Positions 45,194 to 51,433 of a stretch of DNA of 64,000 bases are shown in pieces. This DNA is from RUG14300 sp964561145 (GTDB lineage Bacteria > Bacillota > Clostridia > Christensenellales > CAG-1252). Every line of letters begins with the position of its first letter. The first letter of the stretch is position 1. The DNA is taken from NCBI GenBank assembly GCA_964561145.1, contig CAZLNZ010000007.1:26269-90268 (forward strand), given 5' to 3'. The notes under the pieces are model-generated. The model was not told the origin of the DNA. It saw nothing but the letters and a program-made list of their open reading frames with translations, and did no database searches. The position numbers were made by a program, and so were the translations under genes.

Positions 45194-45234
45194 AAAACAC
45201 GTCATTCACTCCTTAGTGTTTGACGTGTTTTTTT
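45194..45234 (+). terminator. Intrinsic terminator after parC
   Basis: AAAACACGTCA/TGACGTGTTTT with an inner CACT/AGTG stem and a run of T. Confidence 0.92.
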
Positions 45235-45437
45235 AATTAAGTGCAGCTAATACTAGATTTAAATTGGCTCTATATGAAGAAGTACTGAAAAACTAGAATA
45301 GAAATATCAAATATGCTTTTCGAATTTATTGTTCCGGTATGATGAATAGATCAATAAGATTTTAAAAACTCATTTTTGACAAAGACAACCAAAATCTTTT
45401 TCTTTTTAAGGGATAAAATAGTTGCAAAGGAGGCATT

Positions 45438-45938
45438 ATGGCTACATTTAAAACGGTTTTAAGAGGTTATGATAAAAAAGAGGTTGAAAGGTATTTAAGA
45501 AGTGTTGAGTTGAAAAGAGGTGCAACGGATGATACCTATCAAGAAAGGATCGCAAGTTTAAACGAAGAAATTAAGTTGTTGAGCGAGAAGATAAGAGCAT
45601 ATGAGGAAGAAAAGGATTTGCTGTCATCCGGGGTTATAAAACTAGCAAAACTCGAAGAGGAATCTAAACGAAGAATCAAGGAAAGAGAAGAGCTCGAACG
45701 TGAAAGACTCGAGATTTTTGGAGAAAAGTGGAAGTTATATGCAAGAGATGTGATTCAAGACGAGGGAAGTGAGGTAACTAGGATAATCAACGATTACTTG
45801 AGAGACTATACAATAAGAATTAAAGATGGTTTAAAAAATATCGGAATAAGTCACGGACGAGAGGATAAATCAACTACCTCCAATGATGAAAAGAAACTTA
45901 GAGACTTGTGTATTAGTCTGGGTATACTGGAAGAATAG
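45438..45938 (+). CDS. DivIVA-domain-like coiled-coil protein
   Basis: A 166-residue protein beginning FKTVLRGYDKKEVERYL, which matches the N-terminal DivIVA pattern (F-x-x-x-x-x-GYD-x-x-EV-x-x-F/Y-L). A coiled coil follows (about 36-100), then a helical region and a charged tail. DivIVA-type proteins bind curved membrane and recruit cell-division or segregation proteins. The specific partner is unknown. It has AGGAGG 6 bases before the ATG and its own terminator. It is encoded between the topoisomerase pair and the phage-like island, and I treat it as a host gene. Confidence 0.72.
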   Translation: MATFKTVLRGYDKKEVERYLRSVELKRGATDDTYQERIASLNEEIKLLSEKIRAYEEEKDLLSSGVIKLAKLEEESKRRIKEREELERERLEIFGEKWKLYARDVIQDEGSEVTRIINDYLRDYTIRIKDGLKNIGISHGREDKSTTSNDEKKLRDLCISLGILEE

Positions 45939-45971
45939 AAAACAATTTTGTTATAGCAATACAATAACTTT

Positions 45972-45997
45972 GAGCGTAGATTATTCTACGCTTTTTT
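45972..45997 (+). terminator. Intrinsic terminator after the DivIVA-like gene
   Basis: The stem AGCGTAGA/TCTACGCT is followed by six T. It isolates the island promoter from the upstream gene. Confidence 0.88.
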
Positions 45998-46060
45998 GTT
46001 AACCCCAAAAGGCTTTTCATTGTTCACAGGTTAACGTAATTATTAAGAAATCTTAACCGT

Positions 46061-46086
46061 TATAGCGGAACGCCGTGTTCCTTTAA
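46061..46086 (+). promoter_or_regulatory. Operator copy 1, next to the island -35 box
   Basis: The 26-base site starts TATAGCGGAAC, has a 4-base core, then TGTTCC and TTTAA. It has the same length and layout as copy 2 exactly 100 bases downstream, but its right half is imperfect. It ends 1 base before the -35 box. Confidence 0.75.
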
Positions 46087-46087
46087 C

Positions 46088-46116
46088 TTGACTTTTTCTT
46101 TTTAAAAATGTATAAT
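46088..46116 (+). promoter_or_regulatory. Main promoter of the phage-like island
   Basis: TTGACT (46088-46093), a 17-base spacer and TATAAT (46111-46116). The predicted start is near 46123. I saw no other convincing promoter inside the island, so this one may drive all of its genes. Confidence 0.88.
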
Positions 46117-46159
46117 AATTGTGTAATCGAGTTTGAAAAAACTCTTTTATTTTTTACAC

Positions 46160-46188
46160 CTTTAGCGGAACAGTCTGTTCCGCTAAAG
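46160..46188 (+). promoter_or_regulatory. Operator copy 2, perfect palindrome in the island leader
   Basis: Arms CTTTAGCGGAACAG and CTGTTCCGCTAAAG flank a single central T, a perfect 14-base palindrome. It lies about 37 bases after the predicted start and 11 bases before the AGGAGG. No T-run follows, so it is not a terminator. GAAC and GTTC are 5 bases apart, unlike the 4-base gap of the Firmicutes LexA box. Confidence 0.8.
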
Positions 46189-46210
46189 AGAAATATAATA
46201 GGAGGTAATT

Positions 46211-46411
46211 GTGCGAGAAATATTAATTTCACCTGATAAAATGGAAAAAGAGGAGTTGATGACAGGATTGATTTGTTGTGTAAGAGCTATAAACGATATG
46301 AATGACGGAGGTTATGAAACTATAAAAGCGCTTGAAGAGTATATTCAAGAGTTGGTTTTGACACTTGAAAAACTTGATGCAAATATGAACAAGGAGGTGA
46401 CATATGAATAA
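46211..46411 (+). CDS. Small acidic island protein, function unknown
   Basis: The first gene of the island, 66 residues, GTG start 5 bases after AGGAGG. It is acidic and mostly helical (EELMTGLICCVRAINDMND, then KALEEYIQELVLTLEKLD). I do not recognise it. Its place directly after the control region suggests an early or regulatory role. It overlaps the next gene by 8 bases. Confidence 0.7.
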   Translation: MREILISPDKMEKEELMTGLICCVRAINDMNDGGYETIKALEEYIQELVLTLEKLDANMNKEVTYE

Positions 46412-46964
46412 CGAGGATTTTGAAAGATTTACTTGTCCTGTTTGTGGCAAAAGCTTTGCTATATTCTGCACTAGTGATATGTATGGTTGGCGATTTAGAG
46501 ATAATCTTTACTGTTCCTATACTTGTATGCGTATTGATGAAAAGCCCTATCTTGAACTTGTAAACCAAGATAGGAGTATACCTGAGGAGTATAAACGAAT
46601 TTGGTATGAATTACTTGATTGGAAGGTTTGTAATAAAAAATATCGAATCCTTCGGAAAATAATTGCTACTAACGATAAAGCAAAAAAAGATGAAAAGCTT
46701 AGGAAGGAAATGAGAATTGCAAAAAGATTATCAGAGGCTTACCTTTTCAAATATGAACGAAAACTTTCGGCTTTTAATGAGATGGAAAAGAGATTGTTCG
46801 ATAAGTTTATTAAGGCGGGATGGTCTACAAAACGTACATTGAAATATCTTGACATAACTAGAGTAGAGGCATGTGATATAGTAATCGGAATGTGTAAAAA
46901 GCTTAAGAACCAGGGATATAATGACATCTTGTCAAGGAGGTCGAATATAGGTGTCAACGCTTAA
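46404..46964 (+). CDS. Zinc-finger/HTH protein, possible regulator or small terminase
   Basis: A 186-residue basic protein. The N-terminus has CPVCGKSF and, after about 20 residues, YCSYTC, consistent with a zinc site. The C-terminus has a helix-turn-helix-like stretch (GWSTKRTLKYLDITRVEACD, about 142-161). It could bind the operators or cos/pac DNA; small terminases often carry HTH folds and precede the large subunit. No repressor-type domain is recognised. Start: ATG with GGAGGTGA upstream. It overlaps the next gene by 14 bases. Confidence 0.65.
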   Translation: MNNEDFERFTCPVCGKSFAIFCTSDMYGWRFRDNLYCSYTCMRIDEKPYLELVNQDRSIPEEYKRIWYELLDWKVCNKKYRILRKIIATNDKAKKDEKLRKEMRIAKRLSEAYLFKYERKLSAFNEMEKRLFDKFIKAGWSTKRTLKYLDITRVEACDIVIGMCKKLKNQGYNDILSRRSNIGVNA

Positions 46965-47199
46965 GGAAGAGGTTATTGAAAAAGGATTAGAATACTTAGC
47001 ATTAAGGTTAAAACGTGGAATATATGTCGAGCAAGAGCTTTTAAGTTTTATTGTCAACGGAATTGAGGAAGGTGATAAGAAGTATTTCTCGGAGTTAATG
47101 CAAGATTCTAAGAGCTTATCGATTAAGGACGTGCAAACACTACTAAAACTTGATGAGGGTGAAGAAACAACTTTAGGGTTTGAGGATTTTGATATTTAG
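46951..47199 (+). CDS. Small island protein upstream of terminase
   Basis: 82 residues from GTG, with AGGAGG about 9 bases upstream inside the previous gene. It is helical and acidic at the C-terminus (KLDEGEETTLGFEDFDI). Its position directly before the large terminase (1-base gap) makes it a candidate small-terminase partner or adaptor. No family is recognised. Confidence 0.65.
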   Translation: MSTLKEEVIEKGLEYLALRLKRGIYVEQELLSFIVNGIEEGDKKYFSELMQDSKSLSIKDVQTLLKLDEGEETTLGFEDFDI

Positions 47200-47200
47200 T

Positions 47201-48910
47201 ATGGGATTGATAGAAGAATTAACCAATAAAAGAAAGGAAATATTTCGGCTCAAACCCTCTTTGGACGGTTTGTTTGTAAAAAGGGCTGCACTTAAGCTCC
47301 TTAAAGATAAGGGGGAAATGTGTCGTATCAGAGATAAACCTTGGTTATTGATCGAGCTATGTTTTACGGTGGTTGATAAGAATAAACAAACTCGCCCTTT
47401 CTTTTTCAATGAGGTGCAAAGGGAGTTTATCGAATCACTAGAAAAAAACGGTTCGAGGCGACCTTACTTTATTCTAAAGGGAAGACAACAAGGTTTTACA
47501 ACCTTAATAACCGCAATTCAGTTATGTTTTGCTATAACTAGGAAAAACTTTGCGGGGTTCACTGTTGCAGATTGTAACGAGAATGTAAACGCAATCTTTT
47601 CAGACAAGGCAAAAACCGTTTACAATGCTTTGCCCGATTGTTTGAAACCTAGAGAAAAGTATAATAGCAAACGCGAGTTGTATTTCGATGTGCTAAACAG
47701 TTCATGGAGAATTGGTTCTGCTACCGATAATCTTGGTCGTAGTCGCACTTTATCCTTTACCCATTTTAGTGAGGCTGCATTTTTTGATTGTCCTATATCC
47801 GAACTGCAAAAGAGTATCGGCGAGGCATTGACTAAAGATGCAATCATAATATATGAAACTACGGCAAACGGATATAATGAGGCTAAGGATTTATGGGATA
47901 GCGGAACATGTCTTAATCTATTTTATCAATGGTGGAAAAGCGAAGAGTATATTGAGGAGGATACATCGATACTTTTTGACGTTTCGGACAAGATACTAAT
48001 CGACAAACTTGGCTTTCTAAAAGCTAAAGGATTAAGCGATAAGCAGCTTGCCTGGTATGTAAAAAAGTATAATACATATCTTGATAAAAATGCTTTATAT
48101 CAGGAGTATCCGTGTACTCCTGAAGAAGCTTTCGTTGCAAGCGGTGACTGTGAATTTGACAAGAACAAATTGATTGAAAGAATCGAGTATGCAAGAAATC
48201 ACCCACCGATAATCAAAGGAGACTTTTTCCAAAGAAAAACTCAAGACGGAATTAACGCTATGATAGTTGAGAGTCGCTTCGCAGAAAGCGAATACGGAGA
48301 GGTTAGGATATACACTCTACCTCAAAGAGGGGTTGAATATGTAATCGGTGTTGATACAGCCGGGACCGGTAGTGACTATTTTACAGCAGTTGTAGAGAAT
48401 GGTATGAACGGGCAAACGGTTGCGGTATATCAAGTTAAAAGGATAGACGAAGATCTTTTTGCCCATAAGCTGTACTCCTTAGGAGAGTATTACAATAATG
48501 CCTTGATTGCGGTTGAGATTAATTTTTCGACAAGTGTTGTCAGAGAATTGGCTGAGGTAGGATATCCACGACTGTATACGAGGGGTGAGGGTAGTGATAT
48601 GTTAGGCTTTAGGACAACTCAAATCACTCGGCCGTTGCTTATCTCGAACTTGAAGGCAAGTTTTAGGGAGGATCCCGAAATCGAAGTAGATTTAGGAATT
48701 TTATATGAAATGTTAAGCTTCATTCGCAAGAACGGAAGAGCTGAAGCGGAGGTCGGAAAGCATGATGACCTGGTGATGGCAAAGGCAATTGCACGCTACA
48801 TTTCTCAAGAGCTTGGATATTCCTATTTCGAACGAACTAAGGAAGACGACTTTATATCTAAAAGTTTTGGGTTATCAAGCGATAAAAAATATAAATGGGA
48901 GGATTTATGA
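47201..48910 (+). CDS. terL: Phage terminase large subunit
   Basis: The DNA-packaging motor, 569 residues from the ATG at 47201; a TTG frame from 47180 would overlap the previous gene. The Walker A-type loop is GRQQGFTT (near 93-101) and the ATPase coupling region IIYETTANGY (near 220). A C-terminal RNase H-like nuclease domain has Asp in GVDTAGTGSD (near 383) and HDDLVMAKAIA (521). The family is closest to the terminase_6/gp17-type group of short-tailed phages. Both ATPase and nuclease residues look intact, so the motor could be active. Confidence 0.9.
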   Translation: MGLIEELTNKRKEIFRLKPSLDGLFVKRAALKLLKDKGEMCRIRDKPWLLIELCFTVVDKNKQTRPFFFNEVQREFIESLEKNGSRRPYFILKGRQQGFTTLITAIQLCFAITRKNFAGFTVADCNENVNAIFSDKAKTVYNALPDCLKPREKYNSKRELYFDVLNSSWRIGSATDNLGRSRTLSFTHFSEAAFFDCPISELQKSIGEALTKDAIIIYETTANGYNEAKDLWDSGTCLNLFYQWWKSEEYIEEDTSILFDVSDKILIDKLGFLKAKGLSDKQLAWYVKKYNTYLDKNALYQEYPCTPEEAFVASGDCEFDKNKLIERIEYARNHPPIIKGDFFQRKTQDGINAMIVESRFAESEYGEVRIYTLPQRGVEYVIGVDTAGTGSDYFTAVVENGMNGQTVAVYQVKRIDEDLFAHKLYSLGEYYNNALIAVEINFSTSVVRELAEVGYPRLYTRGEGSDMLGFRTTQITRPLLISNLKASFREDPEIEVDLGILYEMLSFIRKNGRAEAEVGKHDDLVMAKAIARYISQELGYSYFERTKEDDFISKSFGLSSDKKYKWEDL

Positions 48911-49458
48911 AAGAAGAATTTGTAGTTGAAAGTGAAATAAAGGAGGACCAAGAAAAAATAGATGCCAATGTTGAAAACGACAAGGAAAACAAAGGTGAAG
49001 AAGTAAATAACCTAACGAATAAAGAAGATGATCTAGCAAAGGAAAGTGATGTTGAAACGGAAGAAAAAGAGGTTAGTTTAGGGAGCGATGAATGGTACAA
49101 AAGAGATAAGGAGGCTTTTGATAAGGCATACCCTGAGCTAGACAAGGAAGAACTTTTCTCTGATAAAGAGTTTTTAAGCTTTGCATCGGGGAAGGTCGGA
49201 AGTATAGGTTTAGCTGAAATATATTCAGACTATAACAATCTGGTTAAGACCATACGCGAGAGAACCTTATTAGAGGCGGAAAGAGAATTTGAAAGCAGAA
49301 TCAATAAAGCGAGGTCAACACCGGGGTCACTAACAGAGGTTGCGGAGACGTCAGATAACGGCTACTATACCCTTGAGGAAATGAAAAGAATGTCACAAGA
49401 CTACGTTGAAGCTCATTGGGATAAGGTTAGAGAATCTTTGAAAAGAATAAAAAAATAG
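48907..49458 (+). CDS. Likely capsid scaffold protein
   Basis: A 183-residue, highly charged protein, strongly acidic at the N-terminus (about 1-60) and helical at the C-terminus, ending in ESLKRIKK. Its place between terminase and major capsid and its composition are those of a scaffold. There is no protease domain. ATG at 48907 was chosen because GGGAGG lies just upstream; it overlaps the terminase stop. Confidence 0.75.
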   Translation: MKEEFVVESEIKEDQEKIDANVENDKENKGEEVNNLTNKEDDLAKESDVETEEKEVSLGSDEWYKRDKEAFDKAYPELDKEELFSDKEFLSFASGKVGSIGLAEIYSDYNNLVKTIRERTLLEAEREFESRINKARSTPGSLTEVAETSDNGYYTLEEMKRMSQDYVEAHWDKVRESLKRIKK

Positions 49459-49467
49459 GAGGTATTA

Positions 49468-50340
49468 ATGTCATATTCAAATTTTATTCCTTCCGTATGG
49501 GAGGCAGGAATCAACAGAGATTTAGAACGCAAATGTGTTTTTGTGGAGGATTGTTATCGTAATTATGAGGGCTTGGTAAAGCGTCAAGGTGAATCGGTTA
49601 CAATTACAGGTATTGGAAAGCCTACCATCTACGGTATGGATAAAAAGGATCGAAACGGAGAAATTAATTCTGCCGAAAGAGTGGAATCAACTTCTGTAGT
49701 TATGCCCATTAATCAAATTGCTTACTTTAACTATGAGGTAGGAGACGTTGATGAAATTCAAGCAAAAGAAGGTATTATGGAGGCATTGCAGAGTGAGACG
49801 AGTGAGGGATTGGCTAACAACGTCGATAAGTATATCGCAAATTTGGCTTTGTCGGAGGAGGCTAAAGTTATAGGCTTTTCGAAATGCGTAGCAGGCGAAG
49901 CCGGAGCAAATGAAAAAAATGTTTTGGATATACTTGATGAGCTACAAGAGAACTTAATGTTGAACGATGTCGCTGATTCTACGGAAATCGTAGTTACGGT
50001 AGATCCTAAATTTTTCACACGCTTTAGAAAGGAGTATAGAGCGGCAGACACCGATAATAGTAAACTTATAAAAGATGGTAGAGCTTATTACTATAACGGA
50101 ATGAAAATTAAGGTGTCAAATAATGTTGCAGAAACCAAAGGAACGTTGGGAAGTCAGAGTGTGAATGCACGTTGCATAATGGCAAGAACAAAGAGGGCAA
50201 TTGCCTTTGTAAAACCTGTAACTCATAGTGAGGCTTATAGACCTGAAAAGAAGTTTTCGGATGCAGTTAAAGGCTTTATTCTTTACGATGCCAAAATTGT
50301 TCGCCCGAAGGAATTATTTGTTTACAAGTGTAGTTATTAA
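49468..50340 (+). CDS. Major capsid protein (HK97-fold, podovirus type)
   Basis: A 290-residue capsid protein starting NFIPSVWEAGINRDLERKC. This pattern, with EGLVKRQGESVTI, is typical of a capsid family found in short-tailed Firmicutes phages. The axial domain has AIAFVKPVTHSEAYR near the end. TAGGAGG lies before the ATG. No prohead-protease cleavage site or protease gene is seen, in keeping with a scaffold-based assembly. Confidence 0.88.
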   Translation: MSYSNFIPSVWEAGINRDLERKCVFVEDCYRNYEGLVKRQGESVTITGIGKPTIYGMDKKDRNGEINSAERVESTSVVMPINQIAYFNYEVGDVDEIQAKEGIMEALQSETSEGLANNVDKYIANLALSEEAKVIGFSKCVAGEAGANEKNVLDILDELQENLMLNDVADSTEIVVTVDPKFFTRFRKEYRAADTDNSKLIKDGRAYYYNGMKIKVSNNVAETKGTLGSQSVNARCIMARTKRAIAFVKPVTHSEAYRPEKKFSDAVKGFILYDAKIVRPKELFVYKCSY

Positions 50341-50352
50341 TGGAGGTAGTAG

Positions 50353-50790
50353 ATGGCTTTTTCAGAGATTAAGGTTAGCAAAATTAACAATGTAAATACA
50401 CCGATTAAGGTAAACTCATCCGATATATATACCGGTGTTACTACAAACGGGGAGAGTACCGAAACCTTCGGCGGTTATTTTACAATGGATGAAAGGGACG
50501 ATAAGTATTTGATTGTCATAAAAAACGATGGTGGCGATGCTGCAGAGATAAAGCTACTTGCCTCAGACGGCATACAAGGGGTCAACGACTTAGTCTTTAC
50601 CGTTGAAGCTTCCGGTTATGCCATGCTAAACATTGAAAGCGGTAGGTTTAAAAGAGTGTCCGGAAACAACGGATATGCCGATAATAAAAAAGAGATTCCA
50701 CATGGTGTGATAGGTAGCTCCGAAAAAGGTAAGGTCTTTGTGATAGGAAAGGATAAGGTGAGCGTTGCAGTAATTGCATTGCCTGTATAA
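50353..50790 (+). CDS. Probable head decoration protein
   Basis: A 145-residue beta-rich protein directly after the capsid gene, with no membrane segment. It has short, regular strands (DDKYLIVIKNDGGDAAEIKL, KVFVIGKDKVSVAVIALPV). Position and size suit a capsid-decorating or cement protein, but no family motif is certain. A hairpin follows the stop. Confidence 0.65.
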   Translation: MAFSEIKVSKINNVNTPIKVNSSDIYTGVTTNGESTETFGGYFTMDERDDKYLIVIKNDGGDAAEIKLLASDGIQGVNDLVFTVEASGYAMLNIESGRFKRVSGNNGYADNKKEIPHGVIGSSEKGKVFVIGKDKVSVAVIALPV

Positions 50791-50817
50791 TCGTAGCTTT
50801 ATATCGTTAGATTGAAG

Positions 50818-50842
50818 GGAGGGAGGCTCTAAGCCTCTCTCC
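50818..50842 (+). repeat. Hairpin between decoration and connector genes
   Basis: GGAGGGAGGCT pairs with AGCCTCTCTCC (one G-U pair) around a CTA loop. No T-run follows, so it may protect or process the capsid mRNA rather than end it. Confidence 0.55.
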
Positions 50843-50854
50843 ATTGGAGGTAGA

Positions 50855-51433
50855 ATGACTTTTAAGGAATTAAAGCAAGAATGTATTAAGGCAATAGGGT
50901 ATGATCCAAAACTGTCCGGTGATAGTATGGGAAACTTGAGCTATTATATGTCAAGGATCGATGGGGCAATATTAAGAGCGTTTGACAGAATGCTTGTTGT
51001 AGGTGCTTTAGAGGAAAAGTGTATCTTTCTTGAAGACGTTGAGAAAAAAGAGGTGGTAGGATATAAGGTAAGTAATATTATAAATAAGGGATTTTTCAAA
51101 TGTTTTAAAAGTTTGAAGGGTGGTTATTCTTCGCTATTACCTTTTGCTAAGGTTAACGGGGAGTATTATCTCAATAGAACCAAGGAGGATTCGGCATTTA
51201 TTGTTTACTATGAAGATATTGGAAATCCACAAAACGATTATGATACAGTAAACCTGGATGAGCGATTGATTCGGATAATTCCTTATTATGTTAAGGGAGA
51301 GCTTATCGAGGATGAAGAACCCTCTCTCGCAGCAGCTTCAAAGAATACTTTTGAAACACTTTTGGCAGAGCTTGCACCTCAAGATGATAGCTTTAACAAC
51401 AAGATTAACTGCATTTATGGGGTGAATGAATGA
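50855..51433 (+). CDS. Head-tail connector protein (P22 gp4-like)
   Basis: 192 residues, starting MTFKELKQECIKAIGYD. The C-terminal segment RIIPYYVKGELIEDEEPSLA is typical of phage head-tail connectors and tail accessory factors of the P22 gp4 type. It is followed directly (ATGA) by the gp10-like hub, the same order as in short-tailed phages. GGAGGT precedes the ATG. Confidence 0.72.
   Translation: MTFKELKQECIKAIGYDPKLSGDSMGNLSYYMSRIDGAILRAFDRMLVVGALEEKCIFLEDVEKKEVVGYKVSNIINKGFFKCFKSLKGGYSSLLPFAKVNGEYYLNRTKEDSAFIVYYEDIGNPQNDYDTVNLDERLIRIIPYYVKGELIEDEEPSLAAASKNTFETLLAELAPQDDSFNNKINCIYGVNE

Noticed and set aside
45990..46060. att duplication of the tRNA-Trp 3' end at the left island edge
   Set aside because: I looked for GGCAGGGGAG and the T-arm sequence and found neither.
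46061..46188. LexA/SOS box in the island control region
   Set aside because: GAAC and GTTC are 5 bases apart here, whereas the Firmicutes LexA box has 4; the outer AGC/GCT bases also do not fit.
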